40,782 nt of DNA, taken from Streptomyces poriferorum. GTDB taxonomy: Bacteria; Actinomycetota; Actinomycetes; Streptomycetales; Streptomycetaceae. Below, in pieces: positions 33,235-40,782 of the stretch; the first letter of the stretch is position 1; each line of letters starts with the position of its first letter. The stretch is taken from assembly GCF_019399235.1 (NCBI RefSeq), contig NZ_JAELVH010000165.1, positions 1-40,782 of the forward strand, in the 5' to 3' direction. Below the pieces are notes generated by a model. That model did not search any database and had not been told where the DNA came from. It worked only from the letters and a program-made list of their open reading frames with translations. A program made the translations under genes and the position numbers.

Positions 33235-34005
33235 TCAGCCCTTCGCCGCGCGGAACTTCGCCCACTGGGCGGCCATCACCTCGGGCGGCACCCCGCCGAT
33301 GTCCTCGGTGGAGGTGATCTCCGCCCGGAAGGAGAGGGTCGTGGAGCCGGAGCGGACGACGGTGAGGTACTCGTACAGCTTCTGCTGCCCCTTCACGTCG
33401 AGGATGGTGAAGCGGTACGCCTTCGCCTCGTCGGCCTCGGCCGCGAAGGCGGGGGCCTTGGCGGGCTCGGCCTTCAGGTATTTCGCGGCCGCGACGGCCC
33501 GCTGCTCGGTGAAGCCGCCGGCGCAGTCGCGGCCGGCCTTGTCGAGGGCCTTCATGACGGTGGCGGCGCCGCCGCTCGCGTAGCTGCGCAGGGTGACGTC
33601 GACGGTGACGCCGAGCATCTCGTCCGGGACGTCGACCTTGCGCTGGACCTCGGCGGCCGGGTCCGGGTCGCTGACCTCGCCGGAGAGGCTGACCAGCGGC
33701 TGGCAGCCGTCGGGGACGGCGGTGTACGCGTCGCCGAGCGGGCCGTCGAGGACGTATTCGGACGCCGTGTACGTGCCGGCCTTCTCGCCGTCGGTGAAGG
33801 ACGCGGCCTTCAGGCGTGCCTCGTCGGGCGCCGCGGGCGCGGCCGAGGCCTTGCCGTCCTTCTCCGCACCGGCGGAGCCGGCCGGGCTGTCGTCGTCACT
33901 GCCGCAGGCGGACATGCCCAGCGCCATCGCGGCCACCATCCCCACGACCACCGGCCGGCGCAGTCGGCCCCGCAGGTTCCTCACCCCGTGCATGCCTGTC
34001 CCCAT
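33235..34005 (-). CDS. Lipoprotein of unknown function
   Basis: The protein (256 residues from the ATG at 34005) has an Arg-rich N-terminus, a hydrophobic stretch VVVGMVAAMALG and a lipobox-like MSAC with Cys34, then a Gly/Ser/Asp/Ala-rich linker. The mature domain (about 60-255) has alternating strand/helix character, with TYTASEYVLDGPLGDAYTAV, VDVTLRSYASGGAA and AYRFTILDVKGQQKLYEYLT, and two Cys that may pair. I do not recognise the family. A second ATG at 33993 has a somewhat better GGGGA spacing. The gene lies directly upstream of dxr in the same direction. Confidence 0.78.
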   Translation of the reverse strand: MGTGMHGVRNLRGRLRRPVVVGMVAAMALGMSACGSDDDSPAGSAGAEKDGKASAAPAAPDEARLKAASFTDGEKAGTYTASEYVLDGPLGDAYTAVPDGCQPLVSLSGEVSDPDPAAEVQRKVDVPDEMLGVTVDVTLRSYASGGAATVMKALDKAGRDCAGGFTEQRAVAAAKYLKAEPAKAPAFAAEADEAKAYRFTILDVKGQQKLYEYLTVVRSGSTTLSFRAEITSTEDIGGVPPEVMAAQWAKFRAAKG

Positions 34006-34047
34006 CTCCCTGGTCCCCGTTTTCCCTGGTGCTTCGTCGTGCGCGTG

Positions 34048-34094
34048 GGCCGGTGCTCGATCGTGCCGCATTCCGTCGGTCGAGGTCACCGGCC
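34048..34094 (-). terminator. Hairpin downstream of the nucleotidyltransferase gene
   Basis: An 8-bp stem GGCCGGTG/CACCGGCC (34048-34055 with 34087-34094) continues, after a 2-nt bulge, with CTCGA/TCGAG around a 19-nt loop. It starts 8 nt after the stop of the nucleotidyltransferase and separates it from the lipoprotein gene. Confidence 0.6.
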
Positions 34095-34101
34095 GGGCGG
34101 C

Positions 34102-34596
34102 TCAGAAATGTGTGGCCACACCGAACTCCCTGCGGAGCCGGTCCATGTCGTGCAGGTCCGCCTCGCCGGGCTCGTATCCCTGGTGGAACTCGACCTGCTG
34201 CCCGACCGAGATGCAGCGCACCCGCGTCCCCGCGATGGTTCCGGTGACGAAGCACTCCGCCGGGTAGCGGAACGGCTTCTCCGGATCGAGCGAGGACTGG
34301 ACCGCCGACCCGTCGGGGGCGAACCGCAAGGGATGCAGGTCGATTTCCGGCCCGGACGGGTGGCTGAGGACGAACCGTGCGGGGCGCCAGTCGAGCGTCT
34401 GAGCGTATCCGGCCGCCGTCAGGGCGGCGACGAGAGCGGGCTCCTGCTCGCGGCGGTGCAGCAGATCGAGATCCTTGTGGCTGCGGGTCTCCTCGCCGAG
34501 CAGCGCGTCGACACCCCAGCCTCCGGCGATCACCACATCCGCACCGGCCTCGCGCGCCACGCGAAGGACGGACAGTACATCGGAGGCGGACATCAT
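34102..34596 (-). CDS. LnuA/ANT(2'')-like nucleotidyltransferase
   Basis: This 164-residue protein belongs to the small nucleotidyltransferase group that includes lincosamide (LnuA) and aminoglycoside ANT(2'') enzymes. It shows IAGGWGVDALLGEETRSHKD followed by LDLLHRR. The three metal-binding acids are Asp42, Asp44 and Asp86 (in GPEIDLHPLRF). All three are present, so the protein may be active, unlike the APH-like pseudokinase elsewhere in the window. The real substrate is unknown: chromosomal family members in Streptomyces need not give resistance. The gene begins ATGATG without a ribosome binding site, and TAGGCT lies 7 nt upstream. It follows aroA by 60 nt. Confidence 0.82.
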   Translation of the reverse strand: MMSASDVLSVLRVAREAGADVVIAGGWGVDALLGEETRSHKDLDLLHRREQEPALVAALTAAGYAQTLDWRPARFVLSHPSGPEIDLHPLRFAPDGSAVQSSLDPEKPFRYPAECFVTGTIAGTRVRCISVGQQVEFHQGYEPGEADLHDMDRLRREFGVATHF

Positions 34597-34603
34597 GCCG
34601 CGC

Positions 34604-34609
34604 AGCCTA
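34604..34609 (-). promoter_or_regulatory. Leaderless-type -10 element for the nucleotidyltransferase gene
   Basis: On the minus strand TAGGCT lies 7 nt before the ATG at 34596. This would place transcription initiation on the start codon. No Shine-Dalgarno sequence is present. Confidence 0.4.
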
Positions 34610-34656
34610 GCCGCCCCGCGCCGGCTCGTGTCCGGAGGTCGTCGCGGCCCGCGGCC

Positions 34657-35904
34657 CTATCCGTTCAGGAGATCCGCGAACCCGGCGAAGACCTCGTGGA
34701 AGCGCGGGAACGTCTTGCGTACGCAGCCGGGGTCGTCGTACGTGATGCCGGGCGTCCGAAGAGCGGCGACGGCGAAGGACATGACGATGCGGTGGTCGCC
34801 GTGGGTCGTGATCTCCGTGGGACGCGGGGTGCCCGGCTGGATCTCGATCCAGTCCGGACCGGTCGTGACCGTGATGCCCATGCGCCGCAGGTTCTCGGCG
34901 CACGCCTCCAGCCGGTCGCACTCCTTGACCCGGGTGTTGCCGACGTCCTCGATGCGGACGGGCCCCGAGGCGAAGGGGGCGATCGCGGCGAGCGTCGGCA
35001 TGGTGTCGGAGATGTCCCGCATGTTGACGGTGAGACCGCGGAGCCCTCCGGTGGAGCGGACCGTCGTGGCGTCGGTCGTCATGTGCACCTCCGCGCCCAT
35101 GCGGCGCAGCACGTCGACGAAGCGCAGATCCCCCTGGAGGGCGCCCTGTCCGAGGCCGGGGACGGTGACCTCGCTGCCGGTGAGCGCCGCCGCCGCGAAG
35201 AAGTAGCTGGCGGTGGAGGCGTCGGGCTCGATGGCGTACGTGGTGGCCCGGTAGCCGCCGGGCGGCACCGTGAAGACGGTGTCGCCGGGGCCGCCTCGGG
35301 TGACCTCGACGCCGAAGCTCCGCATCATCGCGAGGGTGATCTCGATGTACGGCGCCGACACCAGATCGGTGACGGTGATCGTGAGCCCCTGTGCCGTCAG
35401 CGGCCCGAGCATCAGCAGCGCGGTGAGGTACTGGCTGGACTGCCCGGCGTCCAGGGTCAGTTCGCCGCCCTTGATGCCGGCGGCCTCGATACGCAGCGGG
35501 TGGTGGCCCTCGGCGGCCTCGTGGTGGAGGTCGACGCCGAGCGTGCGCAGCGCCTCGGTGAGCGGGGCGAGCGGGCGGCGGCGCATCTGGGCGGAGGCGT
35601 CGAAGCGGTAGCTGCCGCGGGCGCCGGCCGCCGCGAGGGTCGGCAGGAACCGGGCGGTGGTCGCGCCGTCCCGGCAGTAGACGTCGGCGTCGGTGGCGGC
35701 GGGACCGGCGGGGCGGCCCGTGATGCGCCAGGCCTCCGGGCCCGGCTCCACGGCATAGCCGAGGGCGGTGAGTCCTTCCGCGAAGCCTTCGGTGTCGTCC
35801 GAGCTCAGCGGACGTACGAGAGTGCTGGTGCCGTTCGCGGCGGCGGCCAGGAAGAGGGCGCGCGCGGTGACGGACTTGGAACCGGGGACATGGATGACGG
35901 TCAC
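34657..35904 (-). CDS. aroA: 3-phosphoshikimate 1-carboxyvinyltransferase (EPSP synthase), divergent
   Basis: EPSP synthase joins shikimate-3-phosphate and phosphoenolpyruvate in the shikimate pathway. The 415-residue protein shows HVPGSKSVTARALFLAAAA, SSQYLTALLMLGPL, the catalytic-Asp loop RDISDTMPTLAAIAPFASG, NTRVKECDRLEA and HGDHRIVMSFAVAAL. RKTFPRFHEVF lies near the end. The PEP-binding region reads RDGATTARFLPTL where most enzymes have GNAGTxxRF, so it is divergent. Streptomyces often carry a housekeeping aroA elsewhere; this may be a second copy (inference). The GTG at 35904 with GGATGG upstream is preferred over a GTG at 35946, which falls inside the terminator of the upstream gene. 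Confidence 0.87.
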   Translation of the reverse strand: MTVIHVPGSKSVTARALFLAAAANGTSTLVRPLSSDDTEGFAEGLTALGYAVEPGPEAWRITGRPAGPAATDADVYCRDGATTARFLPTLAAAGARGSYRFDASAQMRRRPLAPLTEALRTLGVDLHHEAAEGHHPLRIEAAGIKGGELTLDAGQSSQYLTALLMLGPLTAQGLTITVTDLVSAPYIEITLAMMRSFGVEVTRGGPGDTVFTVPPGGYRATTYAIEPDASTASYFFAAAALTGSEVTVPGLGQGALQGDLRFVDVLRRMGAEVHMTTDATTVRSTGGLRGLTVNMRDISDTMPTLAAIAPFASGPVRIEDVGNTRVKECDRLEACAENLRRMGITVTTGPDWIEIQPGTPRPTEITTHGDHRIVMSFAVAALRTPGITYDDPGCVRKTFPRFHEVFAGFADLLNG

Positions 35905-35936
35905 GGGCGCCCATCCTGCCGTGTCGGGCGCACGGC

Positions 35937-35971
35937 GGCGGGGCACGTCCAGCGCGTGGACGTGCCCCGCC
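35937..35971 (-). terminator. Terminator between the acyl-CoA dehydrogenase gene and aroA
   Basis: A perfect 15-bp stem (35937-35951 with 35957-35971) with a 5-nt loop lies 17 nt after the acyl-CoA dehydrogenase stop. It implies that aroA has its own promoter within about 35 nt, or depends on read-through. Confidence 0.9.
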
Positions 35972-35988
35972 CTTCCGGCTTCACGGGC

Positions 35989-37950
35989 TCAGCGGATCGG
36001 CCGGTGCTGGTTCTCCCGGGTCGAGGGGCCCGGGGTGGCGTCGGCGATCCACGGGCCTTCGCCGCTGGGGTCGACGATGCCCTCCTCCAGCCAGGTGTAC
36101 GTGCCCGCGAGGACTCCGTCGACGACCTTCCGGTCGAGGTCGTCGGTGTTGGACCAGAGCCGGGTGAAGAGCTCCTCGATCCTGATGCGGGACTGGCGGC
36201 AGAAGGTGTCGGCGAGCTGGTACGCCTCGCGGCCGTGGTCGTTCTCGGCGCGCAGGTGCTCGGCGCGGACACAGGCGGCGCTCATGGCGAAGAGTTCCGC
36301 GCCGATGTCGACGATCCTGCCGAGGAAGCCCTGTTTTGTCTCCATCCGGCCCTGCCAGCGGGACATGGCGTAGAAGGTGGAGCGGGCCAGTTTGCGGGAG
36401 GCCCGTTCGACGTAGCGCAGGTGCCCGGACAGGTCGGCGTGGCCGGTGGGGTGGAAGTCCCCGTACGTGCGCGGGAGCTGTCCCGGTCCGGCGACGAGCT
36501 TCGGGAGCCACTTCGCGTAGAACCCGGCGGCGTTCGCGCCCGCCCGGGCCTTGGCGGAGAGCGGCTTGTCGGGGTCGATGATGTCGCCCGCGACCTTGAG
36601 GTGGGCGTCGACCGCCTCGCGGGCGATCAGCAGGTGCATGATCTCCGTCGAGCCCTCGAAGATCCGGTTGATCCGCATGTCGCGGAGCATCTGCTCGGCG
36701 GGGACGGCCCGTTCACCGCGGGCGGCGAGGGAGTCCGCCGTCTCGAAGCCCCGGCCGCCGCGGATCTGGACCAGTTCGTCGGCCATGAGACAGCCCATCT
36801 CGGAGCCGTATAGCTTGGCGAGCGCCGCCTCGATCCGGATGTCGTTGCGGTCCTCGTCCGCCATCTGGGAGGAGAGGTCGACCACGGCTTCGAGGGCGAA
36901 GGTGGTCGCGGCGATGAAGGAGATCTTGACGCCCACGGCCTCGTGCCGGGCCACGGGCCGGCCCCACTGCTCACGGACGGCCGACCATTCCCGGGCGATC
37001 TTCAGGCACCACTTCCCGGAGCCGACGCACATGGCGGGCAGGGAGAGCCGGCCCGTGTTGAGGGTGGTGAGGGCGATCTTGAGCCCCGCCCCCTCGGGAC
37101 CGATGCGGTTCGCCGCGGGGACCCGCACCTGGTGGAAGCGGGTGACGCCGTTCTCCAGACCGCGCAGCCCCATGAAGGCGTTGCGGTGTTCCACGGTGAT
37201 GCCGGGGGCGTCGGCCTCGACCACGAAGGCGGTGATGCCGCCCTTGCTGCCTTCCGACTTCGGTACGCGCGCCATGACGACCAGCAGGTCCGCGACGACG
37301 CCGTTGGTGGTCCACAGCTTCACCCCGTCGAGGACGTAGTCGTCCCCGTCCCGGACGGCTGTGGTGGCGAGCCGCGCGGGGTCGGAGCCCACGTCCGGTT
37401 CGGTGAGGAGGAACGCCGAGATGTCGGTACGGGCCAGCCGGGGCAGGAAGGTGTCCTTCTGCTCCTGGCTGCCGAAGATCTTCAGGGGCTGCGGCACGCC
37501 GATGGACTGGTGGGCCGAGAGCAGGGCGCCGATCGCGGGGCTGGCGGAGCCGGCCAGGGCGAGGGCCTTGTTGTAGTAGACCTGCGTCAGTCCGAGCCCG
37601 CCGTACTTCACGTCGATCTTCATGCCCAGCGCGCCGAGTTCCTTGAGGCCGTTCACGACCTCGTCGGGGATCTTCGCCTCGCGCTCGATCAGGGCGCCGT
37701 CGATCCGGGTCTCGCAGAAGTCGCGCAGCCGGGCGAGGAACTCCTCGCCGCGCCGCACGTCCTCGGCGGCGGGCGTCGGATGCGGATGGATCAGGTCGAG
37801 CCGGAAGCGGCCCAGGAAGAGTTCCTTGGCGAAACTGGGTTTGCGCCAGTCCTGCTCGCGCGCTTCCTCGGCCACCTGCCGCGCTTCGCGTTCGGTGACC
37901 TTGGGCGTGTGCGGTTGTGCGGACGGACGTTGTGCGGATGGTGCGGACAT
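35989..37950 (-). CDS. Acyl-CoA dehydrogenase, long two-domain type
   Basis: The 653-residue flavoenzyme oxidises acyl-CoA at the alpha-beta bond. The core (about 90-450) has GLTQVYYNKALALAGSASPA, the FAD-binding segment AFLLTEPDVGSDPARL, LDGVKLWTTNGVVADLLVVM, and NRIFEGSTEIMHLLIAREAV with the likely catalytic Glu432. A C-terminal extension (about 470-653) makes it VLCAD/ACAD9-like in size, and it could help membrane association or dimerisation. The basic N-terminal region EREARQVAEEAREQDWRKPS is typical of actinobacterial members. The ATG at 37950 has GAGGTGAG 6 nt upstream. A terminator follows. The preferred acyl chain cannot be inferred. Confidence 0.92.
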   Translation of the reverse strand: MSAPSAQRPSAQPHTPKVTEREARQVAEEAREQDWRKPSFAKELFLGRFRLDLIHPHPTPAAEDVRRGEEFLARLRDFCETRIDGALIEREAKIPDEVVNGLKELGALGMKIDVKYGGLGLTQVYYNKALALAGSASPAIGALLSAHQSIGVPQPLKIFGSQEQKDTFLPRLARTDISAFLLTEPDVGSDPARLATTAVRDGDDYVLDGVKLWTTNGVVADLLVVMARVPKSEGSKGGITAFVVEADAPGITVEHRNAFMGLRGLENGVTRFHQVRVPAANRIGPEGAGLKIALTTLNTGRLSLPAMCVGSGKWCLKIAREWSAVREQWGRPVARHEAVGVKISFIAATTFALEAVVDLSSQMADEDRNDIRIEAALAKLYGSEMGCLMADELVQIRGGRGFETADSLAARGERAVPAEQMLRDMRINRIFEGSTEIMHLLIAREAVDAHLKVAGDIIDPDKPLSAKARAGANAAGFYAKWLPKLVAGPGQLPRTYGDFHPTGHADLSGHLRYVERASRKLARSTFYAMSRWQGRMETKQGFLGRIVDIGAELFAMSAACVRAEHLRAENDHGREAYQLADTFCRQSRIRIEELFTRLWSNTDDLDRKVVDGVLAGTYTWLEEGIVDPSGEGPWIADATPGPSTRENQHRPIR

Positions 37951-38143
37951 GAGGAGCTCACCTCGCCGCTTCGTCGGGTGGGTGGTCCCGACAGGTCCGC
38001 TGCGGCCGGGGTCCGTCCGCGCTTGCGTACCTATCGGTTCTACTCGTCCGTATGTACCCGATTCCTGCCACCGCCACCAGCCTTCGGGCGCCGATCGGGT
38101 CGGTCACCACTCCACTGCCCGCTACGGCGTGCGGCATGCCGGA

Positions 38144-38180
38144 ACGGCTGGAGCCCCCCGCACAGTGGGGCCCCAGCCGT
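38144..38180 (-). terminator. Terminator downstream of the aldehyde dehydrogenase gene
   Basis: A 14-bp stem with one mismatch (38144-38157 with 38167-38180) and a 9-nt loop lies 18 nt after the stop codon. The rest of the 247-nt gap up to 37951 holds the expected acyl-CoA dehydrogenase promoter, which I could not define. Confidence 0.82.
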
Positions 38181-38197
38181 CGTTCCTTCGCCCGTGG

Positions 38198-39643
38198 TTA
38201 CAGGGCCAGGCCGGTGAGGACCAGGACGCGCTCGTAGGTGTAGTCGTCCATCGCGTAACGGACGCCTTCGCGGCCCACGCCGGACTGCTTGGCGCCGCCG
38301 TACGGCATCTGGTCGGCGCGGTACGAGGGGACGTCGCCGATGATCACGCCGCCGACCTCCAGCGCGCGGTGGGCGCGGAAGGCGGTCTGCAGGTCGTGGG
38401 TGAACACGCCTGCCTGGAGGCCGTACTGGGAGGAGTTCACGGAGGCGAACGCCTCGGCCTCGCCGTCCACCTTCTGGACCGAGAGGACCGGTCCGAAGAC
38501 CTCCTCGTGGGAGAGGGTGACACCGTCGGGGAGCTCGGCGAGGACGGTCGGCGCGTACGTGGACCCGTCGCGCTTGCCGCCGGCGAGCAGCTGGGCGCCG
38601 GCCTCGACGGCCTCGTCGACCCAGGACTCGACGCGCTTGGCGGCGTTCTCGTCGACGAGCGGGCCGACGTCGGTGGCGGCGTCGGACGGGTCGCCGGTGA
38701 CCTGTGCCTCGACGGCCGCGACGATCTTCGGCAGGAGCCGGTCATAGACGGCGGCGTCCGCGATGACGCGCTGCACCGAGATGCAGGACTGGCCGCCCTG
38801 GTAGTTGGAGAAGGTCGCGATCCGGGTCGCGGCCCAGTCCAGGTCCGCCTCGGAGGCGTAGTCGCCGAGGACCACCGCGGCACCGTTGCCGCCGAGCTCC
38901 AGGGTGCAGTGCTTGCGCGGCACCGAGTCCATGATCGCGTAGCCGACCGGGGCGGACCCGGTGAACGAGATCACGGGGAGGCGCTCGTCCTGGACGAGGG
39001 CGGGCATGCGGTCGTTGGGGACCGTCAGCACCGACCAGGAACCGGCGGGCAGGTCGGTCTCGGCCAGCAGCTCGCCCAGGATCAGCGAGGAGATCGGGGT
39101 GGCGGGGGCGGGCTTCAGGATGATCGGGGCGCCGACGGCGATGGCCGGGGCGACCTTGTGGGCGCTCAGGTTCAGCGGGAAGTTGAACGGGGCGATACCG
39201 AGGACCGTGCCGCGCGGGAAGCGGCGGGTCAGGCCGAGCCGGCCGGTGCCACCGGCGTCGGTGTCCAGGCGCTGGGCGTCACCGCTGTTGAAGCGGCGGG
39301 CCTCCTCGGAGGCGAAGCGGAACACGGAGACCGCGCGGCCGACCTCGCCGCGCGCCCACTTGATCGGCTTGCCGTTCTCGGCGGAGATCACCTGGGCGAT
39401 CTCCTCGGTGCGCTCCGTCAGGCGCCGGGCCACGTGGTCGAGCGCGGCGGCGCGGACGTGGGCCGGGGTCGCGGCGAACTCGTCGCGCACGGCGTGCGCG
39501 GCGGCGACGGCCTCCTCCACCTGGGCCTCGGTGGGCACGCTGACGGTGCCGACGAGACGCCCGTCCCAGGAGTTGGTGACGGCGAAGCTTTCCTCGCCGG
39601 TGGCCTCGCGGCCGGCCAGCCAGAAGGCGTGGGTGGAGGTCAT
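38198..39643 (-). CDS. NAD(P)-dependent aldehyde dehydrogenase
   Basis: The 481-residue protein is a full aldehyde dehydrogenase. It shows the cofactor region GIAPFNFPLNLSAHKVAPAI and LKPAPATPISSLILGELLAE, FTGSAPVGY, the general-base Glu249 in LELGGNGAAVV, and the nucleophile Cys287 in GGQSCISVQRV. HEEVFGPVLSV and PYGGAKQSGVGREG follow. It resembles the GapN / succinate-semialdehyde / lactaldehyde branch; the substrate cannot be fixed by eye. The ATG at 39643 has only a weak AAGGG 12 nt upstream. It lies downstream of a PucR-type regulator in the same direction, which suggests inducible expression. Confidence 0.93.
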   Translation of the reverse strand: MTSTHAFWLAGREATGEESFAVTNSWDGRLVGTVSVPTEAQVEEAVAAAHAVRDEFAATPAHVRAAALDHVARRLTERTEEIAQVISAENGKPIKWARGEVGRAVSVFRFASEEARRFNSGDAQRLDTDAGGTGRLGLTRRFPRGTVLGIAPFNFPLNLSAHKVAPAIAVGAPIILKPAPATPISSLILGELLAETDLPAGSWSVLTVPNDRMPALVQDERLPVISFTGSAPVGYAIMDSVPRKHCTLELGGNGAAVVLGDYASEADLDWAATRIATFSNYQGGQSCISVQRVIADAAVYDRLLPKIVAAVEAQVTGDPSDAATDVGPLVDENAAKRVESWVDEAVEAGAQLLAGGKRDGSTYAPTVLAELPDGVTLSHEEVFGPVLSVQKVDGEAEAFASVNSSQYGLQAGVFTHDLQTAFRAHRALEVGGVIIGDVPSYRADQMPYGGAKQSGVGREGVRYAMDDYTYERVLVLTGLAL

Positions 39644-39680
39644 GGAGGTTCCGGCCCTTCGATGGCGTGGGGTGTTCCGT

Positions 39681-39693
39681 CCCTACCGTAGGG
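39681..39693. promoter_or_regulatory. 13-bp palindrome upstream of the aldehyde dehydrogenase gene
   Basis: CCCTAC and GTAGGG flank a central C. On the minus strand the same bases contain TACGGT, a possible -10 hexamer about 43 nt from the ATG, so a protein bound here could control initiation. Confidence 0.4.
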
Positions 39694-39712
39694 CCGTGGT
39701 GTCCGCCTGGCG

Positions 39713-39758
39713 TTTGTCCGGCGTGGAGCACAAGCGGGGCGCGGTGCGCCGGTTTGTC
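39713..39758. promoter_or_regulatory. TTTGTC repeats 40 bp apart between PucR and ALDH genes
   Basis: TTTGTC occurs at 39713-39718 and 39753-39758, exactly 40 bp apart. Inverted CCGGCG (39718-39723) and CGCCGG (39747-39752) lie inside them. Spacing by about four helical turns fits a regulator contacting two half-sites; the PucR-type protein is the nearest candidate. Confidence 0.35.
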
Positions 39759-39774
39759 GCAGGCGGAAGAGGGG

Positions 39775-40782
39775 TTACGACGCCGTCGGCGGGCTCGCGA
39801 CCTTGAGGGCGAGCCACAGCTCCATCCGTACGTCCGCGTCGTCCAGCGAACGGCCGAGGATCTCTTCCACCCGGCGCATGCGGTAGCGCAGGGTGTGCCG
39901 GTGCACCCCCAGGTCCGCCGCGGCCGCGTCCCACTGGCCGTGGTGCGAGAGCCAGGCCCGCAGGGAGGCCACGAGGTCGCCGCGGCCCTTGGCATCGTGC
40001 TCGTACAGGGCGCGGAGCATTCCGTCGGCGAAGGCCCTGACCGCGTCGTCCGCGAGCAGCGGCAGGACGGACCCGGCGGCCAGTTCCTCGTGCTCGACCA
40101 GCGCCCTGCCCCGGCGGCGGGCGACCGAGAGTGCCTGCTCCGCCTGTTTGTACGCGGCGGACACGGCGATGGGCCCCGCGGGGGCGGAGAGTCCGACGAC
40201 CACCTCCGCATCCGGTGCCGCAGGTTCGCGCGGGGGCGCGGCCTCCTGCGCCTCGGCGTACGCGGCGCAGGCGGCGACCGCGGCACCTCCGTCGGCGGCC
40301 AGCACGACGAGGCGTTCGCCCTCGGGCACCATCAGCAGCGTTTCGCCGGAGCGGGCGGCGGCGGTCTCCATGGCCTCGCTGAGCTGCGCCGTGGTCGACG
40401 CTTCGGCGGCCTCGGCAATGAGGAGCCGGAAGGGCGCGTCGAGCAGCCCGCCGTACAGATCCCCGGCGACGCCGCGCGCGTGGTCGGGCTGGCCGGCCAG
40501 GAGCATGCGCAGCACCGCGGCGCCGAGCCGCTGTTCGGCACCCTGGAGCGAGCGGGAGCGCGCCGTGGTGAGGGTGAGCAGGGCGACCGCCGAGTGCACC
40601 GCGTAGCGCTCCGCGGTGCCGAGCGCCGCCCCGGTGCCCACGGCCAGTGCGCCGCGGACCCGCCGGCCGGTGCCCAGGGACTGGAGCTCGACGCGGTCGT
40701 CGGTGTCACCGACGACGACGCTGGCCGGCGCCGGGCGCTCCCGCAGGCGCTCCACGTCCGGGGTGAGCCGGGCGGCGCGGCG
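39775..40782 (-). CDS. PucR/CdaR-type transcriptional regulator (5' partial)
   Basis: The frame is open to the window edge, so the N-terminus is missing; a GTG at 40755 is only an internal codon. The visible 335 residues contain a GAF/CdaR-like central region (LQSLGTGRRVRGALAVGTGA), a GGDEF-like middle part (RLLIAEAAEASTTAQLSEAM onward) and the PucR C-terminal helix-turn-helix, HGQWDAAAADLGVHRHTLRY followed by RMRRVEEILGR. PucR proteins regulate purine, proline, GABA or polyamine catabolism genes, often beside aldehyde dehydrogenases. It is 131 nt upstream of the aldehyde dehydrogenase in the same direction and is the likely regulator of that gene (inference). Confidence 0.88.
   Translation of the reverse strand, partial: RRAARLTPDVERLRERPAPASVVVGDTDDRVELQSLGTGRRVRGALAVGTGAALGTAERYAVHSAVALLTLTTARSRSLQGAEQRLGAAVLRMLLAGQPDHARGVAGDLYGGLLDAPFRLLIAEAAEASTTAQLSEAMETAAARSGETLLMVPEGERLVVLAADGGAAVAACAAYAEAQEAAPPREPAAPDAEVVVGLSAPAGPIAVSAAYKQAEQALSVARRRGRALVEHEELAAGSVLPLLADDAVRAFADGMLRALYEHDAKGRGDLVASLRAWLSHHGQWDAAAADLGVHRHTLRYRMRRVEEILGRSLDDADVRMELWLALKVASPPTAS

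Noticed and set aside
35904..35946. Upstream GTG start for aroA at 35946
   Set aside because: It lies inside the 15-bp hairpin that terminates the preceding gene, and the added residues have no family similarity.
32419..36813. 1464-residue plus-strand open frame crossing several minus-strand genes
   Set aside because: It spans dxr, the lipoprotein, aroA and part of the acyl-CoA dehydrogenase, all with strong family motifs on the minus strand. It is a codon-bias artefact.

Overview
The window is a high-GC actinobacterial chromosome segment, almost certainly Streptomyces. Signs are strong G/C bias at third codon positions, GTG and TTG starts, and short ATGA or TTGA overlaps. The block rimP-nusA-ylxR-infB-DUF503-rbfA-truB-ribF is followed by proS, ispG, a site-2 protease and dxr. 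No tRNA, rRNA, CRISPR array, insertion sequence or prophage gene was seen.

Left arm, plus strand, 1-8.1 kb. It opens with the 3' part of a proline/glutamine-rich MinD/ParA-type ATPase resembling the EspI-type proteins of type VII secretion loci, closed by an 18-bp terminator. A complete peptide (Dpp/Opp type) ABC importer follows: binding protein, two permeases, two ATPases. Its binding protein has no lipobox and appears to be held by a C-terminal membrane helix.

8.1-11.5 kb is an accessory-looking group: an orphan XdhC/CoxI maturation factor, a MarR regulator, and a divergent MFS transporter whose promoter carries a palindrome overlapping the -35 box.

11.5-23.6 kb, minus strand, is the core translation and ribosome-maturation block, read rimP to ribF. 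Between truB and ribF sits the most unusual protein of the window, 1221 residues: a trypsin-like domain without its serine nucleophile, a STAND/NACHT-like P-loop domain with Arg in place of the Walker A Lys, and a long helical-repeat C-terminus. The infB leader holds a chain of three overlapping mini reading frames built from 11-bp repeats, followed by a hairpin just before the ribosome binding site.

23.7-25.8 kb, plus strand: a lipoprotein, a DUF4439 ferritin-like protein, and an APH(6)-family protein that has lost its catalytic residues (a predicted pseudokinase).

25.8-34.0 kb, minus strand: proS, two GNAT acetyltransferases, ispG, an RseP-like protease, dxr and a lipoprotein. ispG and dxr are both enzymes of the MEP isoprenoid pathway. 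34.1-40.8 kb, minus strand: a LnuA/ANT-like nucleotidyltransferase, a divergent aroA, a large acyl-CoA dehydrogenase, an aldehyde dehydrogenase and the 3' part of a PucR-type regulator that may control it.

Nearly every transcription unit ends in a long GC-rich hairpin without a U-tract, as is usual in Streptomyces. Three minus-strand genes have a TAnnnT hexamer 6-7 nt before the ATG and no good ribosome binding site, which suggests leaderless transcription. All functional calls are by reading; no database search was run.
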